DNA of 64,000 nt from Alphaproteobacteria bacterium. Its GTDB lineage: Bacteria > Pseudomonadota > Alphaproteobacteria > Micropepsales > Micropepsaceae. The position numbers were made by a program, and so were the translations under genes. Positions 52,319 to 61,427 of this stretch are shown here, in pieces. Under the pieces are notes generated by a model. That model worked only from the letters and a program-made list of their open reading frames with translations, was not told where the DNA came from and made no database searches. The stretch is from positions 1-64,000 of the forward strand of contig JAGWNK010000019.1 of assembly GCA_028871345.1 (NCBI GenBank), read 5' to 3'. Each line of letters starts with the position of its first letter. Within the stretch, counting starts at the first letter, position 1.

Positions 52319-53803
52319 ATGCGCAGGATATTCCTTCCGCTCGTCTGCCTCGCGGCGGCGCTGTCGTTTTCGGCGACGGACGCCGCCCTGCCGCAGGATG
52401 ACGGCGCCTCGCCGCGGGTCATCTCGGTTGCCACGCATTCCGGCGAGCCGGTGCACCAGCGCCTGACCTTGGGGCTGGGCAAGGCCGTGATCGTCGAGAT
52501 GGATACCGATACGCGCGACGTATTGGTCTCGAGCCCGGACATCGTCGATGCCGTGGTGCGCACGCCGCGGCGCATCTACCTCATGGCGCAGAAAGGCGGA
52601 CAGACCAACGCCTTCTTCTTCGACGGCGCCGGCCGCCAGTTGCTGTCGCTCGACATCCGCGTCGAGAAGGACGTCACCGACCTGGGCCGGTTGATCCATC
52701 AGGCCTTCCCCGATTCCAGCATCAAGGTCGACGCGGTAAACGACAATGTCGTGCTTTCCGGCCACGCCGCGAACCCGCTCGAATCTTCGCGGGCGCAGGA
52801 CATGGCGGCGCGTTTCGCAGGCGATCCCGCCAAGGTCGTCAACATGCTGCAGATCGGCACCAACGACCAGGTGATGCTCAAGGTCCGCATTGCCGAGGTC
52901 CAGCGCAACATCGCCAAGCAGCTCGGCTTCAACTTCGCCGGCGGCGGCATGGTCGGCGGCACGCCATGGGGCGCCTCGACCGACAACCAGTTCAGTCTGG
53001 TCGGACAAGCGCTGGCCGATCTGTCCGGCGCCCAAGTGGGGCAGGTCTGCAATACGGCCTCCACGGCGATCAATCCCATCGCGGCCTTCGGCGGCGCCGG
53101 CATCTGCAACTTCCAGAACAACATCCAGGGCTCGATGAAGGCGCTGGAGCGCGTCGGCCTCATCCACATCCTGGCCGAGCCGAATCTCACGGCGGTGTCG
53201 GGCGAGACCGCCAAGTTCCTGGCCGGCGGCGAGTTCCCGGTGCCCGCCGCGCGCGACCGCGACGGCAACGTGACGATCGTCTTCAAGCAGTTCGGCGTCG
53301 GACTGTCGTTCACGCCGGTGGTCATCGGTCCGGGTCGCATTTCGCTGCAGCTGTCGACCGAGGTGAGCGAGCTCACCAACACGGGATCCTTCACCCTGCA
53401 GGGGGCGACTACGTCGTCGAACTTCACCATTCCGGCGCTCAATGTGCGCCGCGCCGAGACCACGGTCGAATTGCCCTCCGGCGGCAGCTTCGCCATCGCA
53501 GGGCTGATGCAGCACACCACCAAGCAGGTGCTCGACGCTTTCCCGGGCCTCAAGGACATGCCGGTGCTGGGCGCCCTGTTCCGCAGCCGCGACTTCCAGA
53601 ACAACGAGACCGAGCTGGTCGTGGTGGTGACGGCCTACCTGGTGCATCCGGTCCAGGAGGCCAAGCTCGCCGCGCCGACCGACGGCTTCGTGCCGCCGAC
53701 CGACCTCGAAACGATTTTCCTCGGCCGCCTCAACGCGGTCTATCCGCACGACAAGTCAGCGGTCACGGCCGACCGCGGGCAAGTCGGCTACATCGTGCAA
53801 TAG
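52319..53803 (+). CDS. cpaC: Flp pilus outer-membrane secretin CpaC (RcpA)
   Basis: This 494-residue secretin has a signal peptide, a pilN/secretin N-domain (LTLGLGKAVIVEMDTDTRDVLVSSPDIVDAVVRTPRRIYLMAQKGGQTNAFFFD) and a BON-like segment (DAVNDNVVLSGHAANPLES). The secretin core carries RVGLIHILAEPNLTAVSGETAKFLAGGEFPVP, VFKQFGVGLSFTPVVIGPGRISLQL and FAIAGLMQHTTKQ...FPGLKDMPVLGALFRS. It forms the outer-membrane pore for the pilus. Confidence 0.96.
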   Translation: MRRIFLPLVCLAAALSFSATDAALPQDDGASPRVISVATHSGEPVHQRLTLGLGKAVIVEMDTDTRDVLVSSPDIVDAVVRTPRRIYLMAQKGGQTNAFFFDGAGRQLLSLDIRVEKDVTDLGRLIHQAFPDSSIKVDAVNDNVVLSGHAANPLESSRAQDMAARFAGDPAKVVNMLQIGTNDQVMLKVRIAEVQRNIAKQLGFNFAGGGMVGGTPWGASTDNQFSLVGQALADLSGAQVGQVCNTASTAINPIAAFGGAGICNFQNNIQGSMKALERVGLIHILAEPNLTAVSGETAKFLAGGEFPVPAARDRDGNVTIVFKQFGVGLSFTPVVIGPGRISLQLSTEVSELTNTGSFTLQGATTSSNFTIPALNVRRAETTVELPSGGSFAIAGLMQHTTKQVLDAFPGLKDMPVLGALFRSRDFQNNETELVVVVTAYLVHPVQEAKLAAPTDGFVPPTDLETIFLGRLNAVYPHDKSAVTADRGQVGYIVQ

Positions 53804-53812
53804 GGAGCGGCC

Positions 53813-54490
53813 ATGACCAACTTCGCAACCGCATGGCGCCTGGCTTCGATCGCTGCCGTGATCCTGGCCGGCAGCTGCGCCCCGCCCATGAACGACGGCA
53901 GCGGCTTGGCGCAGGACGGCGCCGTGAACCATCCGATCTCCGTCGAGCCACACTATACCTCGATCAAACTGAGCTTCTCGGCGCCGAATGCGGGCTTGCT
54001 GCCTGACGACACCGCCAAGCTCTCCGCCTTCGTCGCCGATTATCTGTCGCGCGGCAACGGCGCCATCTCGGTGACGGCGCCTTCGGGGCCCGGCGCCGCG
54101 GCGACGCTCAGCTATTTCGGCGAACGCCTCTTTGACATGGGCGTTCCCCGCTCGCGCATCCTGGTGGGCACGCATGAAGCGTCCCAGGGCGGCCAGGTGG
54201 AGATCGGCTACATCGCCTACGAGGCGCACACCGCGCCTTGCGGCGACTGGTCGGCGAGCGTGACCGACACCTCCGACAACCGCACTTCGCCCAATTTCGG
54301 CTGCGCCGTTCAGCAGAACATCGCCGCCCAGATCGCCGACCCGCGCGACTTGATCCAACCGCGCGAATCCGACGCCGCCGACGCGGTGCGCCGCGCCACG
54401 GTCATGGACAATTACGAGAAGGGCAAGGTCACCTCATCGGACAAGACGCAGGACCAGTCGGGCAAGGTGTCCGAGGTCGGCCAGCAATAG
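53813..54490 (+). CDS. cpaD: Flp pilus assembly lipoprotein CpaD
   Basis: This 225-residue CpaD family protein has a signal peptide with lipobox LAGSC (Cys22) and a periplasmic domain related to OmpA-like folds (PNAGLLPDDTAKLSAFVADYLSRGNGAISVTAPSG). It carries the family pattern CGDWSASVTDTSDNRTSPNFGCAVQQNIAAQIADPRDLIQPR. The Ser/Gln/Lys-rich tail is variable. It is believed to support the CpaC secretin. Ten bases separate it from cpaC. Confidence 0.93.
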   Translation: MTNFATAWRLASIAAVILAGSCAPPMNDGSGLAQDGAVNHPISVEPHYTSIKLSFSAPNAGLLPDDTAKLSAFVADYLSRGNGAISVTAPSGPGAAATLSYFGERLFDMGVPRSRILVGTHEASQGGQVEIGYIAYEAHTAPCGDWSASVTDTSDNRTSPNFGCAVQQNIAAQIADPRDLIQPRESDAADAVRRATVMDNYEKGKVTSSDKTQDQSGKVSEVGQQ

Positions 54491-54503
54491 GAGCCGTGAT
54501 ACG

Positions 54504-55763
54504 ATGAACAGGTCGCGCCCGTCGGAAGATGCGGAAGCGTTCGGGGCCGCCCCGCACGAACGTCCCGTGCCGCGCATCACGATCCATGCCTTCTGCGAAT
54601 TCCCCGACTCGGGGGCGGCGCTGCAGCGGGCCGGCAGCGATCGCCGCTTCGCCAAGGCGCATCTCACGGTGCAGCTGGGCGGCATCGCGGCGGCGGTCGA
54701 ATTCTTCCGCTCGCAGGTGACCCCCAATCTCCTGATGGTCGAGACCAGATTGTCCGGCCGCGAGGCGCTCGAAGAGCTCGACCGCTTGGCCGAAGTGTGC
54801 GATCCCGCCACCAAAGTCGTGGTCATCGGCCGTTCCAACGACGTCGAATTGTACCGCGAGCTGATGCGCCGCGGGGCTTCCGAATACCTGGTGGCGCCGC
54901 TCGAGCCGCTGCATGTCATCGAGGTGGTCGCTGCGCTCTACGCGGATCCGGAAAGCCGTCCGCTGGGACGCGTCGTCGCCTTCGTGGGCGCCCGCGGCGG
55001 CACGGGCGCCTCGACGCTCTGCCACAATGCCGGCTGGTGCATCGCCGAGGAACAGCGCATCGGCACCACCATCATCGACTTCGATCTGCCCTTCGGCACG
55101 GTGGCCCTCGACTACAATGACGAGCCCGGCCAGACCATCGCCGACGCGCTGATGTCGCCGGAACGCCTGGACGACGTGCTGCTCGAGCGCGTGCTGGTGA
55201 AGCGCGGCGAGCACCTGTCGCTGTTCGCGGCGCCCGCCGAGATCGAACGCGAATACGAGATAGCGCCGGAGGCCTACGAGTTCGTGGTCGACGCCGTGCG
55301 CCACGCCTCGCCGTCGGTGCTGATCGACGTGCCCCACCATTGGGCGCCCTGGGTCAAGGCGACGCTGATCGCCGCCGACGACATCGTCGTGGTCGCCACG
55401 CCCGATCTCGCCTCGCTGCGCAACGCCAAGAACATCGTCGAGCATCTGCGCCATGCTCGTCCCAACGACGCGGCGCCCAAGCTGGTGATCAACCAGGTCG
55501 GTCAGCCCAAGCGGCCCGAGATCCCGGTGAAGGACTTCGCCGAGACCATCGGCATCGAGCCGTCGCTGGTTCTCGCCTACGAGCCCATGATGTTCGGCCA
55601 GGCCGCCAATAACGGACAGATGCTGGCGGAGATGGCGCAGAAGTCGGCCGTGGTCGAGGGCATCCGCAGCCTCGCCGCCCAGCTCACCGGACGCAAGATC
55701 GTCGTCGCCGAAGCGCCCGCCAACCACCTGTTGTCGCTGCTCAAGGGAAGGAAACGAGCCTAA
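54504..55763 (+). CDS. cpaE: Pilus localisation ATPase-like protein CpaE (TadZ)
   Basis: This 419-residue protein combines a receiver-like N-terminal domain (residues about 20-145: HLTVQLGGIAAAVEFFRSQVTPNLLMVETRLSGREALEEL) with a ParA/MinD-like domain. The nucleotide loop is VGARGGTGASTLCHNAGW, a deviant Walker A without the usual lysines. FDLPFGTVALDYNDEPGQTIADAL and KLVINQVGQPKRPEIP are further ParA-like regions. CpaE positions the pilus machine at the pole. The ATG lies 14 bases after cpaD. Confidence 0.93.
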   Translation: MNRSRPSEDAEAFGAAPHERPVPRITIHAFCEFPDSGAALQRAGSDRRFAKAHLTVQLGGIAAAVEFFRSQVTPNLLMVETRLSGREALEELDRLAEVCDPATKVVVIGRSNDVELYRELMRRGASEYLVAPLEPLHVIEVVAALYADPESRPLGRVVAFVGARGGTGASTLCHNAGWCIAEEQRIGTTIIDFDLPFGTVALDYNDEPGQTIADALMSPERLDDVLLERVLVKRGEHLSLFAAPAEIEREYEIAPEAYEFVVDAVRHASPSVLIDVPHHWAPWVKATLIAADDIVVVATPDLASLRNAKNIVEHLRHARPNDAAPKLVINQVGQPKRPEIPVKDFAETIGIEPSLVLAYEPMMFGQAANNGQMLAEMAQKSAVVEGIRSLAAQLTGRKIVVAEAPANHLLSLLKGRKRA

Positions 55764-55766
55764 GCG

Positions 55767-57209
55767 ATGTTCGGAAAGCGCGTCGCAACCGAATCCATGC
55801 CGCGGCCGCGCCCTCAGGGGCCGGCAGAGGCGGCGCGCGCCGCCGCGCGCCCGGAGGGTCCCGCCGCGCCGCCCGTCATCGCTTCGGTAAAGACCGCTCC
55901 CCCGCCGCCGGCTGTGTTCGCCGCCGACACGCGCTCCGAGGACTACTACCAGATCAAGGGCCTCATCTTCTCGGCCCTGATCGACACCATCGACCTGGCG
56001 CAACTCGCGCAGCTCGATCCCGATTCCGCGCGCGAAGAAATCCGCGACATCGTCAACGAGATCATTTCGATCAAAGCGGTGGTGATGTCCATCGCCGAGC
56101 AGGAGCACCTGTTGCAGGACATCTGCAACGACGTGCTCGGCTACGGACCGCTGGAGCCGCTGCTGGCGCGCGACGACATCGCCGACATCATGGTCAACGG
56201 CGCCGGGCGGGTCTTCATCGAAGTGGGCGGCAAGGTGCAGCTCACCAATGTGCGCTTCCGCGACAACGCGCAGCTGATGAACATCTGCCAGCGCATCGTC
56301 AGCCAGGTCGGCCGCCGCGTCGACGAGTCCTCGCCGATCTGCGATGCGCGCCTGCTCGACGGCTCCCGCGTCAACGTCATCGCCCCGCCCTTGTCGCTCG
56401 ACGGCCCGACGCTGACCATCCGAAAGTTCAAGAAAGACAAGCTGAAGATGGAGGACCTGGTCAAGTTCGGCTCCATCAACGAGCCGGGCGCCAAGCTCCT
56501 GGGCATCGTAGGCCATTCGCGCTGCAACGTGCTGATCTCGGGCGGCACGGGTTCGGGCAAGACGACGCTGCTCAACTGCATGACCGCCTTCATCGACGCC
56601 GAGGAACGCATCATCACCTGCGAGGACGCCGCCGAACTCCAGCTGCAGCAGCCCCATGTGGTGCGCCTGGAAACGCGCCCGCCCAACCTCGAAGGCCAGG
56701 GCCAGATCACCATGCGCGACCTGGTGCGGAACTGCCTGCGCATGCGTCCCGAGCGGATCATCGTGGGCGAGGTGCGCGGGCCGGAGGCGTTCGACCTGTT
56801 GCAGGCCATGAACACCGGGCATGACGGCTCCATGGGCACGCTGCACGCCAACAGCCCGCGCGAAGCCATGAGCCGCCTGGAATCCATGATCACCATGGGC
56901 GGCTTCCAGCTACCGACCAAGACCATCCGCGAGATGATCGTGGGCTCGATAGACGTCATCATCCAGGCCGAGCGCCTGCGCGACGGCTCGCGCCGCATCA
57001 CCAAGGTGACCGAAGTGGTGGGCACCGAGGGTGACGTCATCATCACCCAGGATCTCCTCAACTACGACATCACCGGCGAGGACGAGGCCGGCCGCATCAA
57101 GGGCCGCCATGTCGGCACCGGCATCGTACGTCCCACCTTCTGGGAGCGCGTGCGCTATTTCGGCCTCGAACGGGAGCTCGCGGAAGCTCTCGACAAGCTC
57201 CAGACCTGA
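55767..57209 (+). CDS. cpaF: Pilus assembly ATPase CpaF (TadA)
   Basis: This 480-residue hexameric type II/IV secretion ATPase powers Flp pilus assembly. After a Pro/Ala-rich N-terminus come an N-terminal domain (GYGPLEPLLARDDIADIMVNGAGRVFIEVGGKVQLTNVRFRD), Walker A GGTGSGKTTLLNCM (about residue 256), the Asp box EERIITCEDAAELQLQQPHVVRLETRPPN and Walker B RMRPERIIVGEVRGPEAFDLLQAMNTGHDGSMGTLHANSPREAMSRLE with the His box. It starts four bases after cpaE. Confidence 0.97.
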   Translation: MFGKRVATESMPRPRPQGPAEAARAAARPEGPAAPPVIASVKTAPPPPAVFAADTRSEDYYQIKGLIFSALIDTIDLAQLAQLDPDSAREEIRDIVNEIISIKAVVMSIAEQEHLLQDICNDVLGYGPLEPLLARDDIADIMVNGAGRVFIEVGGKVQLTNVRFRDNAQLMNICQRIVSQVGRRVDESSPICDARLLDGSRVNVIAPPLSLDGPTLTIRKFKKDKLKMEDLVKFGSINEPGAKLLGIVGHSRCNVLISGGTGSGKTTLLNCMTAFIDAEERIITCEDAAELQLQQPHVVRLETRPPNLEGQGQITMRDLVRNCLRMRPERIIVGEVRGPEAFDLLQAMNTGHDGSMGTLHANSPREAMSRLESMITMGGFQLPTKTIREMIVGSIDVIIQAERLRDGSRRITKVTEVVGTEGDVIITQDLLNYDITGEDEAGRIKGRHVGTGIVRPTFWERVRYFGLERELAEALDKLQT

Positions 57210-57214
57210 CCGAC

Positions 57215-58186
57215 ATGATGATCGCTCTGGCAACGGCCTTGTTGGTTCTGGCGCTGGGAGGCGCGGCCTTCGCCTATGCCGGCGGCCAGGGGCCTTCGCA
57301 GAAGCGCGTCGATGCGGCCACTTCGCGGTCCGGCAGCGCGGCGCGCGTGCGCGGCGGTTCCGAAGCGGGCACCCAGAAGCGCCGCAACATGCAGCAGGCG
57401 CTGAAGGAATTCGAGAAGAAGCAGGCCGAGAAGAAGCCGACCATGACGCTGCGGCGGCGCCTCGACATGGCCGGGCTGATGACGGTCTCCGCGCGCAAGT
57501 TCTGGATGGCCTCTGCCGGCGTGGGCCTGGCCGTCGTCATCTTCTGCTTCGTGGAGCATCAGGGCGTGATGATCGCCCTGCTGGCGGCCTTCGCCGCGGG
57601 CCTCGGTCTGCCGCGCTGGGTCCTTTCCTTTCTCAGGCACCGCCGCGAGAAGCGGTTCACCGACGACTTCGCCAACGCCATCGACGTCATCGTGCGGAGC
57701 GTGAAATCGGGCCTGCCGACCTCGGATGCGCTCAAGATCGTGGCCACCGAGTTCCGCGATCCCGTGGGCGGCGAGTTCAAGCGCCTGTGCGAAAGCATGA
57801 AAGTCGGCGTCACGCTCGAGCAAGCGCTCAAGAAGATGCACGAGAGCATGCCGACAACCGAAGTCGGCTTCTTCGCGATCGTGATGTCCATCCAGCAGAA
57901 ATCGGGCGGCAACCTGTCCGAAGCGCTGGGCAACCTGTCCGCCGTACTGCGCGACCGCAAGCGCCTCCTGGGCAAGATCAAGGCGATGTCGTCGGAAGCC
58001 AAGGCGTCGGCCATGATCATCGGTTCGCTGCCGCCGGTGGTGGGCGGCATCGTCTATCTGACGACGCCCGCCTACATTTCCCTGTTGTTCACCGAGCGGC
58101 TGGGCAACCTCCTGCTGCTGGGCTGCGCGGTGTGGATGGGGCTCGGCATCTTCGTCATGCGCAAGATGATCAACTTCAAGCACTGA
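57215..58186 (+). CDS. tadB: Flp pilus inner-membrane platform protein TadB
   Basis: This 323-residue T2SSF-type protein has an N-terminal helix (IALATALLVLALGGAAFAYAGG), a basic linker, two central helices (ASAGVGLAVVIFCFVEHQGVMIALLAAF), the T2SSF domain (FANAIDVIVRSVKSGLPTSDALKIVATEF and FFAIVMSIQQKSGGNLSEALGNLSAVLRDR) and C-terminal helices. With TadC it forms the membrane platform turned by CpaF. It starts six bases after the cpaF stop. Confidence 0.95.
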   Translation: MMIALATALLVLALGGAAFAYAGGQGPSQKRVDAATSRSGSAARVRGGSEAGTQKRRNMQQALKEFEKKQAEKKPTMTLRRRLDMAGLMTVSARKFWMASAGVGLAVVIFCFVEHQGVMIALLAAFAAGLGLPRWVLSFLRHRREKRFTDDFANAIDVIVRSVKSGLPTSDALKIVATEFRDPVGGEFKRLCESMKVGVTLEQALKKMHESMPTTEVGFFAIVMSIQQKSGGNLSEALGNLSAVLRDRKRLLGKIKAMSSEAKASAMIIGSLPPVVGGIVYLTTPAYISLLFTERLGNLLLLGCAVWMGLGIFVMRKMINFKH

Positions 58187-58197
58187 GGCGCCGCACC

Positions 58198-59181
58198 ATG
58201 TTCGACATCGGCGTTTTCGACCTTCTGTTCGATCCGCGCTTCGTGGTGACCTCCATCGCTGCGGTGGCGGCCTTCGCCACCATCCTCACCCTGGGCATGC
58301 CGCTCCTCGACCGCGATACGCTGAACCAGCGCCTCAAGGCGGTCTCCGAACGGCGCGAGGAGCTGCGGGCCAAGCACCATGCCGCGCTCAACGCCAAGCG
58401 CAGCGCCCTGCGCGGCGAAGCGGTGGGGTCGGCCCGGTTGGTCAAGAACATCGTCGACCGCTTCAACCTGGCCAAGCTCGTGGCCTCCGAGGAATCGGCC
58501 GACAAGCTGCAGCGCGCCGGCCTGCGCGGCCCCACGCCGCTCGTGGTCTTCAACTTCTGCCGCTTCGTCATGCCGTTCGTGCTGTTCGGCGCGGCGCTCC
58601 TCTACCTCTTCGTCATCACGAATTTCCACTGGACGGGAATGATGAAGCTGGCGGCGTCGGTCGCCGCGGCGCTGGTCGGCTATTACGCGCCGGACATCTT
58701 CATCTCCAACATCATCGCCCGGCGGCAGGAATCAATCATGCGCGCCTTCCCCGACGCGCTCGACCTCCTGCTGATCTGCGTAGAGTCGGGCATGAGCGTG
58801 GAATCAGGCTTCGCCAAGGTGGCGACCGAGATCGGCACCCAGTCGGCGGAGCTCGCCGAGGAGCTGGCGCTGGCCACCGCCGAGCTCAGCTATCTGCCCG
58901 ACCGCAAGCAGGCCTTCGAGAACCTGGCCAAGCGCTGCGGCCATCAGGGCGTCAAGGCGGTGGCGACCGCGCTCAACCAGGCGGAGCGATACGGCACGCC
59001 CCTCGGCCAGGCGCTGCGCGTCTGCGCCCAGGAAAACCGCGAGATGCGCATGGCCGAGGCCGAAAAGAAGGCGGCCTCCCTGCCGGCGAAGCTGACCGTG
59101 CCGATGATCGTCTTCTTCCTGCCCTGCCTCTTCGTGGTCATCATGGGCCCGGCGATCATGAAGGTCATGCACATGATGTAG
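58198..59181 (+). CDS. tadC: Flp pilus inner-membrane platform protein TadC
   Basis: This 327-residue partner of TadB has an N-terminal helix (VVTSIAAVAAFATILTLGMPLLD), a conserved linker (LVASEESADKLQRAGLRGPTPLVVFNFCRFVMPF), the T2SSF domain (MRAFPDALDLLLICVESGMSVESGFAKVATEIG, CGHQGVKAVATALNQAERYGTPLGQALRVCAQENREMRMAEAEKKAASLPAKLTVPM) and a C-terminal helix. I chose the ATG at 58198, 12 bases after tadB. It is the last pilus gene; no tadD-type TPR gene follows. Confidence 0.95.
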   Translation: MFDIGVFDLLFDPRFVVTSIAAVAAFATILTLGMPLLDRDTLNQRLKAVSERREELRAKHHAALNAKRSALRGEAVGSARLVKNIVDRFNLAKLVASEESADKLQRAGLRGPTPLVVFNFCRFVMPFVLFGAALLYLFVITNFHWTGMMKLAASVAAALVGYYAPDIFISNIIARRQESIMRAFPDALDLLLICVESGMSVESGFAKVATEIGTQSAELAEELALATAELSYLPDRKQAFENLAKRCGHQGVKAVATALNQAERYGTPLGQALRVCAQENREMRMAEAEKKAASLPAKLTVPMIVFFLPCLFVVIMGPAIMKVMHMM

Positions 59182-59236
59182 CCGGGCTGCGTCGGCGCGA
59201 CGGCAACCGGTCCTCAATCTGGGGCAAGCTCTGACG

Positions 59237-60085
59237 TCAGTCGCTGTCGCGGTGCCTTCGGGACCGGCGCGGTTCCGGCGCGCACTGTTCGGCCATCTGC
59301 TGGGCGACCTGGTCGAGATAGGTCGGGTTGACGACGCTCAGGGGCGGCAGACGATCGGCGGCCGCGTCAAGGCCGCTGGCCGGCGCCCTCTCGACGTTCT
59401 TCTCGAAGACGAGGGCGTTCGCATTCCTCACGATGTAGGTGTGATCTGCGCATTTCAGGACCGACGTGCGGTCGCCCAGCCAGATGATTCCGACGCCGCA
59501 GGCGCAGCCGGCAAGCTGGCTCGGTCCCAGGACCAGATGGGTGCGATAGCCCGCCGGCGCTCCATTGCGCCATTCGTAGAAGTTCGCCTCGTTGAACAGC
59601 GCGAACACATAGCCGCCGAGCGCGAAGAGGATGCCGATCAGGAACGGACTGGTCTGGTTCAGGAAGATCTGTACCCGGAAGGGCAGCCAGCCGGTGTTGA
59701 GGAGCAGGAAAACCCCGAGCACCGACGAAACGGCCAGGACGCCCCAGGAGATCAGGTAGTAGTTGAGCGGAACGGAGAAATCCGAAAGGACCCTGAATTT
59801 CACCTGGACGATCAGGAACAGAGAAACCGCGAAAAGCAGCGGCACCACGACGTAGCCGACGTATTTCCACTGGATCAGCAGCGACAGCACGAAGCCGCAA
59901 AGCGCGAAACAGGCCGTGAACAGGATGATGTCGCCGAACGACACCACCTCCAGGACCGAAACGTTGTAGCGGAAGAAGTAGACGATGAGCGCCAGGAGCG
60001 CCCCTCCGATCAGCATCGCATACATGATCGGAGACAAAGAGCCGACAGCACTTATCGCACCGATGATCTCGTCCTCGTCCGACAT
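59237..60085 (-). CDS. Multi-helix membrane protein of unknown function
   Basis: This 282-residue protein has about six hydrophobic helices in residues 20-175 (LSPIMYAMLIGGALLALIVYFF, FGDIILFTACFALCGFVLSLLI and others). A soluble C-terminal part of about 110 residues has a CACGVGIIWLGDRTSVLKC cysteine group and an Arg/Asp-rich tail (RRSRRHRDSD). I do not recognise a family. GGGGGG a few bases before ATG 60085 supports that start. It is convergent with tadC and lies 97 bp downstream of the K+ channel gene on the same strand. Confidence 0.7.
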   Translation of the reverse strand: MSDEDEIIGAISAVGSLSPIMYAMLIGGALLALIVYFFRYNVSVLEVVSFGDIILFTACFALCGFVLSLLIQWKYVGYVVVPLLFAVSLFLIVQVKFRVLSDFSVPLNYYLISWGVLAVSSVLGVFLLLNTGWLPFRVQIFLNQTSPFLIGILFALGGYVFALFNEANFYEWRNGAPAGYRTHLVLGPSQLAGCACGVGIIWLGDRTSVLKCADHTYIVRNANALVFEKNVERAPASGLDAAADRLPPLSVVNPTYLDQVAQQMAEQCAPEPRRSRRHRDSD

Positions 60086-60182
60086 CGGAAATCCCCCCAA
60101 CCCCCGGGCACTCTACAGCGGCCGAAGTCGCGGCACCAATCCGTCGCGAAATGGCCGGCGATTCAATCGCTTCGCGCTGTGT

Positions 60183-61423
60183 TCAATCGTCCTCGCGGTA
60201 GTCGAACAGCCGCCGGCCGGCGGCGGCGATTTCCGAGGCGGCGAGGTCGCCCTCGTGGCCGTGCGCCTTCAGGTGCTCCTTGGCGGCCTCTTCGATGCGC
60301 TGGCGCAGCAGGGGATGCTTGCGCACCAGCATGGTGAAATCCTCCGCCGACAGCGCCAGAAGCCGGCAGCTCGACTGGGTCACGATGGTGGCGCGCCGAT
60401 GCGTCTCGTGCAGCAGCGCCAGCTCGCCGAAGAAATCGCCCGGCCCGAACTGCACCTTCTTGTGCGGCAGCTCGGCCTCCACTTCGCCCGAGACGACGAA
60501 ATACATGGCATGGGCCGGCGCGCCTTTCACCGCGATGATGGTGCCGCGCGGCACCGCCTGCGAGCGCAGCACTTCCATGATCTCGCCCAACAGCCGCGCG
60601 TCGAGGTCCCGGAACAGCGGCACGCGCGCCAGCATGCCGAAGGTGATGACGAAATCGCGCTGGTGAATGGTGTTGAGGAAGCCTGTGGCGATGATGCCCA
60701 CGGGCAGAGCCAGGATGCCCATGCCCGTCACCATGGTGCAGGCGCCGACGAGGCGGCCCAGGAAGGTGACCGGCACCGCATCGCCATAGCCCACGGTGGT
60801 CAAGGTGGTGATCGCCCACCACATGGAATCCGGGATGGTGCCGAACAGCCTGGGTTGCACCGCCCCTTCCACCGCATGCATGGCGGCGGCCGCAAACACC
60901 GTGGCGCAGAACAGCAGCAGCAGCGTTCCGAACAGGGCCCGCCGCTCCGAGACGATGACCTGGCCCAGCGTCGACAGGGCCGGCGAATAGCGGGCGATCT
61001 TGAGCAGCCGCAGCAGGCGCACGGCGCGCAGGAAGCGCAGGTCGAGAATGGGGAAGAAGACCGTGAAATAGACCGGCGCCACGGCCAGGAAATCGATGAG
61101 CATGAGCGGCTTGAGCGCCGCGCGCAGCCTCCCCCGCCAGCGTCCCAGCTCGCGCACCGAAGGATCCTCGATCGAAACCCACAGGCGCAGGGCGTATTCG
61201 ATCGAGAAGATCGCCACCGAGGTGATCTCGAACAGCTCGAGATCGAACCAGTACGGCTTCTCGATCCACGGCACGCTCTGCACCGTGAAGGCCACGATGT
61301 TGAGGATGATGAGGATGATGAGGAACCCTTCGACCAGGCCGCCGGGCAATCCGCCTGCGCGCCCACCTTCCAGCACCAGATATGCGCGGTGGCGCAAGCG
61401 ATGAAGCCTCTTGGTGGCCGTCG

Positions 61424-61427
<4 letters not shown>
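60183..61427 (-). CDS. Cyclic nucleotide-binding potassium channel
   Basis: This 414-residue inner-membrane channel of the MlotiK1 type has six helices with a voltage-sensor-like S4 ([21 protein letters not shown]) and the K+ selectivity filter [13 protein letters not shown] (about residue 210). A C-terminal cyclic-nucleotide-binding domain (residues about 290-385) carries [34 protein letters not shown], in which the phosphate-binding cassette with Glu and Arg is intact. Probably opened by cAMP. It overlaps alaS by four bases (ATGA), an unexpected translational link with a tRNA synthetase gene. Confidence 0.92.

Noticed and set aside
51461-53749. Long minus-strand open frame (about 762 codons) opposite cpaB-cpaC
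   Set aside because: Antisense shadow of two clear pilus genes.
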